64,000 bases of DNA from Thermomonas brevis (GCF_014395425.1 NZ_CP060711.1:1178001-1242000), one strand, 5' to 3'; shown: positions 10,301-21,065, counted from the stretch's first letter. The notes: generated from the sequence alone by a model not told the origin. Program-made: numbers and translations.

Positions 10301-10888
10301 TCAGCGGAGCGCGGACTGTAGCGCTTTTCGGATGATGGTTTCGGCGGCGTCGCCGTCGCCCGCGGCCTTCTTCGCCATGCGTTCGGCTTCGGCCGGCTTG
10401 TAGCCCAGCGCCTGCAGCGCGGTGATGGCCTCGGACAGCGGATCGCCCGGCAGGCCGGCGCTGGCCGCGACCGGGCCGCCGGCCAGGTCGGCCGCGCGGT
10501 CGCGCAGTTCGACGACCATGCGCTCGGCGGTCTTCTTGCCGATGCCGGGGATGCGGGTCAGCGCGGTGACGTCGGCGGTCTGCACCAGCCGCGCGAACTC
10601 GTCCACCGACACGCCGGACAGCACCGCCAGCGCGATCTTCGCGCCGATCCCGCTGACCTTCTGCACGTCGCGGAACAGCCGCCGCTCGGCCTCGCGCAGG
10701 AAGCCGTACAGCGAGACGCTGTCCTCCTTCTGCGCGTAGTGGGTGAACAGGAATACCTCGCGGCCCACGTCCGGCAGGTCGTAGAAGGTGCTCATCGGCG
10801 CCTCCAGCTCGTAGCCGACGCCGTGCACGTCGATGACGAGCCACGGCGGCGCCTTGTGGATGAGGATGCCCTTGAGACGACCGATCAT
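10301..10888 (-). CDS. ruvA: Holliday junction branch migration complex subunit RuvA
   Basis: DNA-binding subunit that clamps the four-way junction and recruits RuvB. From the ATG at 10888 the product has 195 residues. An OB-fold N-terminal domain ([20 protein letters not shown]) comes first, then two helix-hairpin-helix motifs ([15 protein letters not shown] and [18 protein letters not shown]). A linker and the small RuvB-binding C-terminal domain ([18 protein letters not shown]) follow. The start codon overlaps the stop of the preceding small membrane-protein gene as ATGA. The open frame extends much further upstream, but only through that gene. Confidence 0.97.
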   Translation of the reverse strand: MIGRLKGILIHKAPPWLVIDVHGVGYELEAPMSTFYDLPDVGREVFLFTHYAQKEDSVSLYGFLREAERRLFRDVQKVSGIGAKIALAVLSGVSVDEFARLVQTADVTALTRIPGIGKKTAERMVVELRDRAADLAGGPVAASAGLPGDPLSEAITALQALGYKPAEAERMAKKAAGDGDAAETIIRKALQSALR

Positions 10889-11271
10889 GGCTGCACTCCG
10901 GCGCCGGCGCCGAGGAACAGCACCGCGATATACATGAGCCCGCCCAGCAGGACCAGCAGCAGGGCGAACAGGAACAGGAACATCCCGAAGGCGGCCTTCG
11001 ACGCATCCTTCCGGAATACCTGCGAATGCGAGAACCGCAGGCCGAGCGTGGAGACGATCACACCGGTCCGCGCATAGGCCGCGAGCACGCCGATGGCCGA
11101 CAAACACCACGCCGCCCACAGCGCGAGCAGCAGCGTCCGCTCCAGGCCGGCCGGGCCATCGAGGAAGAAGCACGCCAGCGCCGCGACCACGAACGCGGCC
11201 ATGCTCACCGCGGCAAGCATCCCGGCGTTGCGTTGCAGATGCGCCGCGGGCTCGTCCATCCGCGCGCTCAT
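10885..11271 (-). CDS. Small membrane protein of unknown function between ruvC and ruvA
   Basis: I do not recognise a family. The 128-residue product begins [18 protein letters not shown] and has three hydrophobic segments at about residues 18-37, 44-66 and 95-120. The loop between the second and third is basic ([15 protein letters not shown]), and the C-terminus is short and glycine-rich. The gene overlaps ruvC at its 5' end and ruvA at its 3' end, both as ATGA, so all three are very likely co-translated. This tight placement argues that the frame is real. A function in DNA repair is not implied by the sequence. Confidence 0.75.
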   Translation of the reverse strand: MSARMDEPAAHLQRNAGMLAAVSMAAFVVAALACFFLDGPAGLERTLLLALWAAWCLSAIGVLAAYARTGVIVSTLGLRFSHSQVFRKDASKAAFGMFLFLFALLLVLLGGLMYIAVLFLGAGAGVQP

Positions 11272-11843
11272 CGCCGCCCCCTGCCCTTGCGGCCCCACGC
11301 CTCGCGCGCGGCCACGCCCAGGCGGTTGGCGCTGGCGCGCACGTGCGCATGGGTGATCGCCACCGCCAGCGCGTCGGCGGCGTCGGCCTGCAGCTTGCCG
11401 GTCAGGCCCAGCATCGCGCCGACCATGTGCTGCACCTGCGCCTTGTCGGCGCCGCCGCTGCCGACCAGCGCCAGCTTGATTTCCTTCGCCGCGTATTCGC
11501 TCACCGGCAGGTCGCGCGCCACGCAGGCGGCCACCGCCGCGCCGCGCGCCTGGCCCAGCTTGAGCGCGCTCATCGCGTTGTTGGACAGGAACACCTGCTC
11601 CACCGCCACTTCGTCCGGCGCGTACTGTTCGATCAGCGCCCACAGCCCGTCCAGCAGCTTGCGCAGGCGCAGCGGAAAGGTCTCCGCATCCAGCAGCACC
11701 AGCGGCTGGTGATGCACGTGCGTCACCCTGCCGTCGCCGGCGATGTCGATGATGCCGACGCCGGTGCGCTGCGAGCCGGGATCGATGCCCAGCACGCGGA
11801 CGGAGGCCGGGCGCTGGAGCGTGGAAGGTGACGCGGGAAGCAT
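11268..11843 (-). CDS. ruvC: Crossover junction endodeoxyribonuclease RuvC
   Basis: Resolves Holliday junctions by symmetric nicking. The 191-residue product shows the RNase H-like fold motifs. [16 protein letters not shown] holds catalytic Asp21, [13 protein letters not shown] holds Glu82, and the C-terminal [18 protein letters not shown] holds the last acidic residues. The N-terminus is about 14 residues longer than E. coli RuvC; no better start codon with a ribosome site was seen. It begins 30 bases after the yebC stop, so yebC-ruvC-membrane protein-ruvA may be one operon. Confidence 0.96.
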   Translation of the reverse strand: MLPASPSTLQRPASVRVLGIDPGSQRTGVGIIDIAGDGRVTHVHHQPLVLLDAETFPLRLRKLLDGLWALIEQYAPDEVAVEQVFLSNNAMSALKLGQARGAAVAACVARDLPVSEYAAKEIKLALVGSGGADKAQVQHMVGAMLGLTGKLQADAADALAVAITHAHVRASANRLGVAAREAWGRKGRGRR

Positions 11844-11873
11844 GGCGGGATGGCCGACGGGCGGCGTCGAGGC

Positions 11874-12593
11874 TCAGCCCAGGCCCGCGGCGTTGGAATA
11901 GACGTTCTGCACGTCGTCCATGTCTTCCAGCCAGCGCAGCAGCTTCTGCACCTGCTCGGCGGTCTCGCCGTCGACCGGCGAATCGTTGTCCGCGCGCATC
12001 GTCACTTCGGCAAAGCCGGGCGCCAGGCCCGCCGCCTCCATCGCCGCCTTCACCTCGGCGAAGGCGTCGGGCGAGGTCAGCACGTCGATGGCGCCGTCTT
12101 CCGGATACACCACCACGTCGTCCGCGCCGGCCTCGATGGCGGCCTCGGTGATCCTGTCCTCGTCGGCGCCGGCGTCGTAGCTCAGCACGCCCAGCTTCTT
12201 GAACATGAAGGCCACCGAGCCTTCGGTGCCGAGGTTGCCGCCGAACTTGCCGAAGGCGTGGCGCACGTCGGCCACGGTACGCACGCGGTTGTCGGTCAGG
12301 CAGTCGACGATCACCGCCACGCCGCCCGCGCCGTAGCCCTCGTAGCGGATCTCCTCGTATGTGACGCCTTCCAGCTCGCCGGTGGCCTTCTTGATGGCGC
12401 GCTCGATGACGTCCTTGGTCATGTTCGCGGCCAGGCCCTTGTCGATCGCCACGCGCAGGCGCGGATTGCTGTGCGGGTCGCCACCGCCGGCGCGCGCCGC
12501 CACCGAGATCTCGCGGATCACCTTGGTGAAGATCTTGCCGCGCTGCGCGTCCTGCGCGTTCTTGCGGGCTTCGATGGAGGGGCCACGTCCCAT
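11874..12593 (-). CDS. yebC: YebC/PmpR family transcriptional/translational regulator
   Basis: Family first described as a DNA-binding regulator; some members are now known to act at the ribosome on proline-rich stretches. The 239-residue protein starts [20 protein letters not shown], very close to the canonical MAGHSKWANIKHRK-type N-terminus but with RGPSIEARK in place of HSKWANIK. The family signature [19 protein letters not shown] and the C-terminal domain are present. It is first in the yebC-ruvC-ruvA arrangement common in gammaproteobacteria, and diverges from the phosphoesterase gene at 12708. Confidence 0.93.
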   Translation of the reverse strand: MGRGPSIEARKNAQDAQRGKIFTKVIREISVAARAGGGDPHSNPRLRVAIDKGLAANMTKDVIERAIKKATGELEGVTYEEIRYEGYGAGGVAVIVDCLTDNRVRTVADVRHAFGKFGGNLGTEGSVAFMFKKLGVLSYDAGADEDRITEAAIEAGADDVVVYPEDGAIDVLTSPDAFAEVKAAMEAAGLAPGFAEVTMRADNDSPVDGETAEQVQKLLRWLEDMDDVQNVYSNAAGLG

Positions 12594-12707
12594 GACAATA
12601 TCCGGCCGGAAATGCGAAGCGGCGGATTATACGGCGGCCGGTTCGACTGCGCGCTCGAATCGCCGGCCCCGGCGTACCATGCGGCGGACCCCGCTTCCGG
12701 ACCCGCC

Positions 12708-13844
12708 ATGCGCCTTGCTTCCCGATCCGCCCCGACGGCGCTGCGCGCGCTCCTGCTGCTGGTCTGCCTGGCCGTTGGCGCCGCGGCCTGCGCCGGCACC
12801 GCGCCCACGCCGGCAGCCGCGGACGACGGCCCCTACGTGTTCCGGGCGGAAGGGAGCAAGCTGGACGCCGTCTGGATCTGCGACGGCAAGCTGGTGCGCA
12901 CGACCCGGCCCGCGCGCGACGGCGCCACGATCAAGCCGCGCTGCGGCTATCCGCATCCGCTGGTCATCCCGGCCGCGATCGAACCGGGCGAGGCGCCGCT
13001 GGCGCCGGGCGCGCGGATCGTCGCGCTGTCCGACATCCACGGCCAGTACGGGCTGCTGGTGCGGCTGCTGCGCGCCCATCACGTCATCGACGGCCGCGAC
13101 CGCTGGGCGCTGGGTCGCGACCATCTGGTCGTCGCCGGCGATGTGTTCGACCGCGGCCCCGGCGTCACCGAGGCGCTGTGGCTGCTGTTCCAGTTGCAGC
13201 AGCAGGCGCGCGCGGCCGGCGGCGCGGTGCATTTCCTGCTGGGCAACCACGAGACGATGGCGCTGTACGGCAGCCTGCGCTACGTCAATCCGAAATACGT
13301 CGCCACCGCCGAACGGCTGGGCCGCTCCTACGCCGACCTGTTCGGCCCGGACTCGGTGCTGGGCGGCTGGCTGCGCACGCGGCCGGTGCTGCTGAAGCTG
13401 GGCGACACGCTGTTCCTGCACGGCGGGGTTTCGCCGGAGAACCTCGACCTGGTCGCCGCGATGGACGCCACCAACGCCGGCTACCAGCGCACCCTCGGCA
13501 TGCCCCGCGAACAGGTGAAGGCCGACCCGGCCATCGCCCGCCTGTACGACTCCAAGGCGAGCCCAGTCTGGTACCGCGGCTATTTCAACGGGCAGTTGGA
13601 CACGCCGGGCGTGCGGGCGCTGGTGGCGAAGCTGGGCGTCGCGCGGATCGTCGTCGGCCACACCACCATCGGCGAGGTCGCCAGCTTCCACGACGGCAAG
13701 ATCATCGCCATCGACAGCGGCATCAAGCGCGGCAAGTCCGGGCAACTGCTGTTCATCGACGGCGACACGCTCAGCCGCGGCCTGCTGGACGGCAGCCGCG
13801 AACCGCTGCCGGCGCTGCTGGATGTGCCCGACGATCCGGAGTGA
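12708..13844 (+). CDS. Secreted or lipid-anchored metallophosphoesterase (PPP-like)
   Basis: Calcineurin-like phosphoesterase predicted to cleave phosphate monoesters outside the cytoplasm. The 378-residue product starts with a hydrophobic export signal ending GAAACAGT, which could be a lipobox or an ordinary signal peptide. Metal-ligand motifs appear in the usual order: ALSDIHGQYG, VAGDVFDRGPGV, LLGNHETMAL, LFLHGGVS and IVVGHTTIG. The GDVFDRG and GNHE combination without a C-terminal eukaryotic motif resembles the bacterial Shewanella-like branch of PPP phosphatases. The ATG at 12708 was chosen because it opens the signal sequence; the frame upstream crosses yebC on the other strand. The substrate is unknown. 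Confidence 0.88.
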   Translation: MRLASRSAPTALRALLLLVCLAVGAAACAGTAPTPAAADDGPYVFRAEGSKLDAVWICDGKLVRTTRPARDGATIKPRCGYPHPLVIPAAIEPGEAPLAPGARIVALSDIHGQYGLLVRLLRAHHVIDGRDRWALGRDHLVVAGDVFDRGPGVTEALWLLFQLQQQARAAGGAVHFLLGNHETMALYGSLRYVNPKYVATAERLGRSYADLFGPDSVLGGWLRTRPVLLKLGDTLFLHGGVSPENLDLVAAMDATNAGYQRTLGMPREQVKADPAIARLYDSKASPVWYRGYFNGQLDTPGVRALVAKLGVARIVVGHTTIGEVASFHDGKIIAIDSGIKRGKSGQLLFIDGDTLSRGLLDGSREPLPALLDVPDDPE

Positions 13845-14009
13845 TTCGGCGTGATGTGACGTGAACATGCGTGAGCTTGCGCCCGCATCGGCCGACATGG
13901 CCGGTCCCGTCCTCCCCTTCCCGTTGCATGCTGCTATAACGCCTTCACGGTGCCATTCGGGCCGCCCGTGACCGATCCGGGCATCCCAGGGACAGGGGGA
14001 GAAGGAGGG

Positions 14010-15746
14010 ATGCAGGAGTACCGGCACATTTTCGACGCCGCGCCGGACGGCATGCTGGTCGTCGACCACGACGGCCTGATCGTCCAGGCCAACGCCGCCG
14101 CGCTGGCGCTGTTCGGCTACGGCGCCGACGAGCTGATCGGCAAGCAGGTCGATCTGCTGGTGCCGCGCCGCTTCGGCGCGCACGCCGGCCACCGCGACCG
14201 CTACGTCGCCGCGCCGCGCACCCGCGAGATGGGCGGCGGCCTGAGCCTGTTCGGCCAGCGCAAGGACGGCGGCGAATTCCCGGTGGACGTGATGCTCAGC
14301 CCGCTGGAACAGGGTGAGCGCGTGCTGTGCGTGGTCCGCGACATCTCCGAGCGCAAGCGCATCCACGACGAGCGCGCGCGGCTGGCGGCGATCATCGAAT
14401 CGGCCACCGACGCGATCATCGGCAAGGATCTGGACGGCACCATCCAGGTCTGGAATCCGTCGGCCGAACTGCTGTTCGGCTACACCGCAGCGGAAGCCAT
14501 CGGCCGCAACATCGCGATGCTGATCCCCGAGGACCTGGTGGAAGAGGAAGCGCGGATCATGCTGCGCATCCGCGCCGGCGAGCGCGTCGAATCCTACGAG
14601 TCGGTGCGCCGGCGCAAGGACGGTTCGCTGGTCGAAGTGGGCCTGACCGTCTCGCCGGTGCGCGACGCCAACGGCGAGGTGGTGTCGGCCTCGAAGATCG
14701 TCAACGACCTGAGCCACCGCCGGCGCATGGAGCGGCAGTTCCGCCAGCTGCTGGAATCGGCGCCGGACGCGATGGTCATCGCCGATGCGAGCGGCGTCAT
14801 CCAGCTCGCCAATTCGCAGGCCGAGCGGATGTTCGGCTACGCCGCGGCGGAGCTGATCGGCCAGCCGGTGGAGCTGCTGATGCCGCAGCGCTTCCGCGGC
14901 CGCCATCCGGGCCACCGCAAGGACTACGCCAGCGCGCCGCGTGTGCGGCCGATGGGCAGCGGGCTGGAGCTGTTCGGGCAGCGCAAGGACGGCAGCGAGT
15001 TCCCCATTGAGCTGTCGCTCTCGCCGCTGGAAACCGACAGCGGCATGCTGGTGTCCAGCGCGATCCGCGACATCAGCGAGCGCAAGCGCGCGGAGAAGCT
15101 GACCCTCGATTCGCTGCACGAGAAGGAGATGCTGCTGAAGGAAGTGCACCACCGGGTGAAGAACAACCTCGCGGTGATCGCCAGCCTGTTCTACCTGCAG
15201 CAGCGCGACCTGAGCGACCCGGACATGATCCGGGTGATGCAGGAAAGCCAGGACCGCGTGCGCTCGATGGCGATGGTGCACGAGAGCCTGTACAACTCCG
15301 ATTCGATGGCCGAGGTCGATTTCGCCGACTACGCCGACAACCTCGCGCGCCAGCTGATCGACAGCTACAGCCGCGACGACCACATCCGCCTGACCACCAC
15401 GCTCGAACCGGTGAGCATGAGCATCAACACCGCCGTGCCGTGCGGGCTGATCCTCAACGAGATCGTCGCCAACGCGGTCAAGCACGCCTTCCCGGACGGC
15501 CGCGCCGGCAGCATCCACCTGTCGCTGTCGCAGCCCGATCCGCGCACCTGCGTGCTGGAGGTGCGCGACGACGGCACCGGCCTGCCGGACGGCTTCGACC
15601 CCGCCGGCGGGCACTCGCTCGGCCTGCACCTGATCCGCTCGCTGACGCGGCAGGTGGACGGCGCCTACGAGTTCCTGCCCGCTTCGCCCGGCACGCTGGC
15701 GCGGCTGACCCTCCACGTCCCGCCGAGGAAACCAGCGACTGGATGA
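14010..15746 (+). CDS. Soluble sensor histidine kinase with three PAS domains and HisKA_2 core
   Basis: Cytoplasmic sensor kinase. The 578-residue product has PAS domains at about residues 1-115, 120-240 and 245-365. A HisKA_2 dimerisation domain follows with EVHHRVKNNLAVIASL (phospho-acceptor among His380/His381), then an ATPase domain with the N-box NEIVANAVKHAFP and G-boxes EVRDDGTGLP and HSLGLHLI. PAS 1 and PAS 3 are clearly duplicates: both carry RDISERKR endings and the shared segment GLxLFGQRKDGxEFP. A GTG start at 13950 would add 20 residues; the ATG at 14010 is preferred because the first PAS begins right after it and purine-rich ribosome-site sequence precedes it. The stop overlaps the next gene as ATGA. 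Confidence 0.87.
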   Translation: MQEYRHIFDAAPDGMLVVDHDGLIVQANAAALALFGYGADELIGKQVDLLVPRRFGAHAGHRDRYVAAPRTREMGGGLSLFGQRKDGGEFPVDVMLSPLEQGERVLCVVRDISERKRIHDERARLAAIIESATDAIIGKDLDGTIQVWNPSAELLFGYTAAEAIGRNIAMLIPEDLVEEEARIMLRIRAGERVESYESVRRRKDGSLVEVGLTVSPVRDANGEVVSASKIVNDLSHRRRMERQFRQLLESAPDAMVIADASGVIQLANSQAERMFGYAAAELIGQPVELLMPQRFRGRHPGHRKDYASAPRVRPMGSGLELFGQRKDGSEFPIELSLSPLETDSGMLVSSAIRDISERKRAEKLTLDSLHEKEMLLKEVHHRVKNNLAVIASLFYLQQRDLSDPDMIRVMQESQDRVRSMAMVHESLYNSDSMAEVDFADYADNLARQLIDSYSRDDHIRLTTTLEPVSMSINTAVPCGLILNEIVANAVKHAFPDGRAGSIHLSLSQPDPRTCVLEVRDDGTGLPDGFDPAGGHSLGLHLIRSLTRQVDGAYEFLPASPGTLARLTLHVPPRKPATG

Positions 15747-17794
15747 ACGCGAACGCCGACCCCCACTGGAAGATCTTGGTCGTCGAGGACGAGGCGCTGC
15801 TGGCCGAGGAGGTCCGCGACCGCCTGCAATGCCTCGGCCACGAGGTCGTCGGCGTCGCCGACAACGGCGCCGACGCGATCGACATCGCGCGGCGCACGCG
15901 GCCCGACCTGATCCTGATGGACATCCGCATCAAGGGCGACCTCAACGGCATCGAGACCGCCGACCTGATCCACGGCGAACTCGGCGTGCCGGTGGTGTTC
16001 TCGACCGCGCATTCCGACCGCGACACCTTGCAGCAGGCGCAGATCGCCGGCCAGTTCGGCTACCTCATCAAGCCCTGGCGCGAGCAGGACCTGGTGATGG
16101 CGATCCGGCTGGCGATGCACCGCCACCAGACCGAGACCGCCGCGCGCCGCCACCGCGACAGCAGCCTGCACAGCCTGCTCGAAACCGGCATCCACCCGGT
16201 CATCCTGTGCAACGCGCAGGGACGGATCTGCGCCGTCAACAGCAGCGCCGAATCGGTGTTCGGCTATCCGCGCGAGATGCTGGCCGGGCAGCCGTTCGAA
16301 CTGCTGCTGAGCGAGCAGGAGCGCGGCGCGTGGCACGTGCTGCGCGAGCAGGCGTTCGCCCGCCACGCCGCGCACGCCACGGACGACATGCCCACCTTCA
16401 GCGCGCAGCGCCGCGACGGCCAGGCGTTCCCGGCGAAGGTCTCGCCGACCTACATCGAGACCAGCGCCGGGCCGTCGCTGTGCCTGATCGTGCGCGACCT
16501 CAGCGACGCGCACACGCCGTTCGATCCGGTCACCGGGCTGCCCAACCGCGAGAAATTCCGCGACTCGCTGGTCGCCGCACTACAGCCGCCGGGCGGCCGG
16601 CTCGCCCTGCTGCTGCTCGACCTCGATCACTTCAAGGAGATCAACGACACGCTCGGCCACGAGACCGGCGACCGCCTGCTGGCCCACACCGCCGAACGGG
16701 TGCGCGAATTCGCAGGCCCGCACGGCGCGCTGGCGCGGCTGGGCGGCGACGAATTCGCGCTGATCCTGCCCGGGCTGGACGGCCTGCACGCCGCCGAGCG
16801 CACCGCGCAGCGGCTAGTGGAGAAGCTGAGCGTGCCGTTCGACATCGACGGCAAGCCGCTCTACCTCACCGCCAGCGCCGGCATCGCCACCTGCCCCGAC
16901 GACGCGCTCACCGCCCCCGACCTGCTGAAGTACGCGGAGCAGGCGATGTACGCCGCCAAGTCCGGCGGGCGCAACCGCGTGGTCCGCTTCTCGCCGGAGA
17001 TGCAGGACGGCGCGCAGAAGCGCCGCGCGCTGAGCGATGACCTGCACGGCGCGCTGCAGCGCGGCGAGTTCTCGCTGCACTACCAGCCGATCATCGATTT
17101 CGCCGACGGCCGCGCGACCAAGGCCGAGGCGCTGCTGCGCTGGCGGCACCCGCAGCGCGGCGCAATCCCGCCGCTGGACTTCATCCCGCTGCTGGAGGAA
17201 ACCGGCCTGATCCACGAAGTCGGCGAATGGGTCTTCGACGAAGCCGCCGCGCAGGCCGAACGCCTCGCGCGGCGGCTCGGCCGCACCGTCCAGATCAGCG
17301 TCAACATGAGCGCCGTGCAGTTCGCCGCGCACGGCGCCGGCGCGATCGACTGGGGCGCGAAGCTGGCCGCTTTGCCGCCGCCGGACGGCCGCCTCGGCAT
17401 CGAGATCACCGAGAGCGTGCTGATCGAGGATCAGCAGCGGGTGAAGGACTGCCTGCTCGACTTCCGCCGCCACGGCATCGCCGTGTCCATCGACGACTTC
17501 GGCACCGGCTTCTCGTCGCTGTCCTACCTCAAAACCTTCAGCATCGACTTCCTGAAGATCGACGCGTCCTTCACCCGCGGCGTCGCCAACGACGAGAACG
17601 ACCACGCGCTGACCGAGGCGATCATCGTGATGGCGCACAAGCTCGGCTTCCGCACCGTCGCCGAAGGCGTCGAAACCGCCCAGCAGGCGGACATCCTCCA
17701 GCGCATGGGCTGCGACTTCGCGCAGGGCTACCTGTTCTCGCGCCCGCTGCCGGCGGACGAATTCGAGGCATACCTGCTGGCCAGCGACGGATAG
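15743..17794 (+). CDS. Response regulator with REC-PAS-GGDEF-EAL domains (c-di-GMP turnover)
   Basis: Predicted output partner of the preceding kinase. The 683-residue product has a receiver domain (VVEDEALL; phospho-acceptor Asp60 in LILMDIRI; Lys in YLIKPW) and a PAS domain at about 140-250. GGDEF is intact at 334-338 and EAL at 462-464. The I-site position upstream of GGDEF reads GPHG rather than RxxD, so cyclase feedback inhibition is probably absent. In the EAL domain the metal and catalytic residues are all present (SVNMS, EITES, IDDFGTG, FLKIDASF, VAEGVE, FAQGYLFS), so phosphodiesterase activity is expected. Both activities may be present, with phosphorylation setting the balance; this is inference. 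The start overlaps the kinase stop. Confidence 0.93.
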   Translation: MNANADPHWKILVVEDEALLAEEVRDRLQCLGHEVVGVADNGADAIDIARRTRPDLILMDIRIKGDLNGIETADLIHGELGVPVVFSTAHSDRDTLQQAQIAGQFGYLIKPWREQDLVMAIRLAMHRHQTETAARRHRDSSLHSLLETGIHPVILCNAQGRICAVNSSAESVFGYPREMLAGQPFELLLSEQERGAWHVLREQAFARHAAHATDDMPTFSAQRRDGQAFPAKVSPTYIETSAGPSLCLIVRDLSDAHTPFDPVTGLPNREKFRDSLVAALQPPGGRLALLLLDLDHFKEINDTLGHETGDRLLAHTAERVREFAGPHGALARLGGDEFALILPGLDGLHAAERTAQRLVEKLSVPFDIDGKPLYLTASAGIATCPDDALTAPDLLKYAEQAMYAAKSGGRNRVVRFSPEMQDGAQKRRALSDDLHGALQRGEFSLHYQPIIDFADGRATKAEALLRWRHPQRGAIPPLDFIPLLEETGLIHEVGEWVFDEAAAQAERLARRLGRTVQISVNMSAVQFAAHGAGAIDWGAKLAALPPPDGRLGIEITESVLIEDQQRVKDCLLDFRRHGIAVSIDDFGTGFSSLSYLKTFSIDFLKIDASFTRGVANDENDHALTEAIIVMAHKLGFRTVAEGVETAQQADILQRMGCDFAQGYLFSRPLPADEFEAYLLASDG

Positions 17795-17805
17795 CGGCGC
17801 GGCGC

Positions 17806-18426
17806 TCAGGCCGGGCGAGCGAAGCGTCCCTCGCGCAGGAAGTGCGCCGCCTGCGCCGCCGCTTCCGCCGAGAACACCAGGCCGGTATGGCTGCAATGCA
17901 CGACGCAATGGTCGGCGAGGCCCGGCAGGCGGGTTTCCGCCACCGCCACGGTGCCGTCGGAGGCGTCGTCGAAGCGGGCGAACAACTGCCCCATGCCCTG
18001 CGCCACGTCGCCCGCGACCACGCCCAGCGCCGCCGTTCCGTCCCAATGCACCAGTCCGGCCTGCAACAGCGCGGCGCTGCGTCCCAGCAGCGGCCGCGTC
18101 CATCCGCGCGCGGCCAGATGGCGCGCGATCCGGCTGCCGCGCAGCGGCGAGCCCAGGCAGACCGCCCGCGACACCGCCGCATCCGGCGCCCGCCGCAGCG
18201 CTTCCAGCGCGATCAATCCGCCCAGGCTGTGCCCGATCACGCCATGGACCGGCGCGGCCCGCAGGCGCTCGACCAGCGCCGGAATTGCCCGCTCCGGGCC
18301 GCCGAACACGCTGGCATAGCCGAACGGCTCCGGCTCGAAGCCCTCGCTCCGCAGCCGCGCGGCCAGTGGCCGCAGCCACCAGCGGGCGTTGTGCAGGCCG
18401 TGGACGAGGAGCAGGCGGCGGGTCAT
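17806..18426 (-). CDS. Small alpha/beta hydrolase (serine hydrolase)
   Basis: Alpha/beta-hydrolase fold protein of 206 residues. The oxyanion region LLLVHGLHNARWW is at the N-terminus, the nucleophile elbow is GVIGHSLGGLIALEAL (Ser in GHSLGG), and a His near the C-terminus (VHCSHTGLVFS) is the likely third member of the triad. No signal peptide is visible, so it should be cytoplasmic. It could be a lipase-like esterase or an RBBP9-type hydrolase; the substrate cannot be told. It converges on the REC-PAS-GGDEF-EAL gene with an 11-base gap and lies 76 bases downstream of the GNAT gene. Confidence 0.8.
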   Translation of the reverse strand: MTRRLLLVHGLHNARWWLRPLAARLRSEGFEPEPFGYASVFGGPERAIPALVERLRAAPVHGVIGHSLGGLIALEALRRAPDAAVSRAVCLGSPLRGSRIARHLAARGWTRPLLGRSAALLQAGLVHWDGTAALGVVAGDVAQGMGQLFARFDDASDGTVAVAETRLPGLADHCVVHCSHTGLVFSAEAAAQAAHFLREGRFARPA

Positions 18427-18502
18427 GGGCGGGCGATCGGCGGGGCGGTTCCAGGAAACCTATGGCCGCCGACGCCGCTCGGCAAGCCGCCGCTGGCGCG
18501 GC

Positions 18503-19021
18503 TTACGGCTGCGCGGGCCGCCGGTACATGAACTCGCGGTCGCGCTGCTCGCCGACGACGAAGGCGTATTCGCCGGCGAAGTCGAAGCCGTAGCGGGCGT
18601 AGAAGCGCTGCGCGCCGAGGTTCTCCGACCACACCGACAGCCACAGCGTGCGCGGGCCGTCGCGCAGCAGCCACGCCATCGCCGCGTCCATCAGCGCGCG
18701 CCCGATGCCGCCGCCCTGGATGCCGGCGCGCACGTACAGCCGCTTCAGTTCGCCGTCTTCCGGCCGCACGTCTTCATGCGGCAACCCGCAGCAGCCGGCC
18801 TGCGCGTAGCCGATGGCGCGGCCTGCTTCGTCTTCGGCGAGCCACAGCGCGTAGTGCGGATTCGCCAGCGCCTTGGCGTACGCCTCGATGGTATGGCTCT
18901 CGTCGAGAAACGCCTGCAAATCCTCGGGCGTGTAGAGATGGCCGAAGGTTTCCACGAACGTCGCCGCACCGAGTTCGGCGAGGGTGGCGGCGTCAGCGAC
19001 GGTGGCGCGGCGGATGGGCAT
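18503..19021 (-). CDS. GNAT family N-acetyltransferase
   Basis: Transfers an acetyl group from acetyl-CoA to an unidentified amine. From the ATG at 19021 the product has 172 residues: MPIRRATVADAATLAEL at the start, then KRLYVRAGIQGGGIGRALMDAAMAW, which is GNAT motif A with the acetyl-CoA loop Q-G-G-G-I-G, then NLGAQRFYARYGFDFAGEY. The open frame runs on to 19084, but those extra residues (Ser/His/Leu-rich) are simply translated from the direct-repeat sequence between this gene and aspS, so the shorter start is preferred. It lies 80 bases after aspS on the same strand. Confidence 0.88.
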   Translation of the reverse strand: MPIRRATVADAATLAELGAATFVETFGHLYTPEDLQAFLDESHTIEAYAKALANPHYALWLAEDEAGRAIGYAQAGCCGLPHEDVRPEDGELKRLYVRAGIQGGGIGRALMDAAMAWLLRDGPRTLWLSVWSENLGAQRFYARYGFDFAGEYAFVVGEQRDREFMYRRPAQP

Positions 19022-19101
19022 GAGCGAGGAGTGAGCGGAGAGAAGCGAGGAGTGAGTGGAAACCAGAGCGTTGCTCTCGCTCACTTCTCACTCCTCCACA
19101 C
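19022..19101. repeat. Degenerate direct/inverted repeat filling the aspS-GNAT gap
   Basis: The whole 80-base gap is built from copies of GAGCGAGGAGTGAG-like units on the plus strand (19023-19036, about 19044-19057) and their complements (CTCACTCCTC-type at about 19080-19106), separated by a segment around 19058-19078. The arms can fold into a hairpin, and the aspS stop codon lies inside the right arm. It has no obvious T-tract, so a classical terminator is not supported. Confidence 0.65.
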
Positions 19102-20865
<1,764 letters not shown>

Positions 20866-20961
20866 GGAAGCTCCGGGGGACGCGAGGGCGCGCGGGCGGT
20901 GGCCTGCGCGGAGCCGGGTATTTTAGCTGATGGGCGGGTGCGGAAAGGCGGGGCTACGCGG

Positions 20962-21030
20962 GCGGGACAGGGCCGGCATCGCAAGTCGCTTCCCGATACT
21001 CGCTTGGTTGCGATGCCGCCCCTGTCCCGC
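20962..21030. repeat. Long imperfect inverted repeat (23-base arms) in the aspS leader region
   Basis: The left arm 20962-20984 and the right arm 21008-21030 are complementary except for a short mismatch in the middle (GGGCCGGC against GGGGCGGC). They are separated by a 23-base loop. No T-run follows on either strand, so this is not an obvious terminator. On the minus strand it lies about 100 bases upstream of the aspS start, so it could fold in the aspS leader RNA or be a repeat unit. Confidence 0.7.
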
Positions 21031-21065
21031 TGGAGAGATTCGGGCGGCTTGTGACATGAAAAGCT

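Noticed and set aside
19022..19084. N-terminal extension of the GNAT protein
   Set aside because: It is encoded by the repeat spacer and is Ser/His-rich; GNAT homologs begin at the MPIRRAT position.
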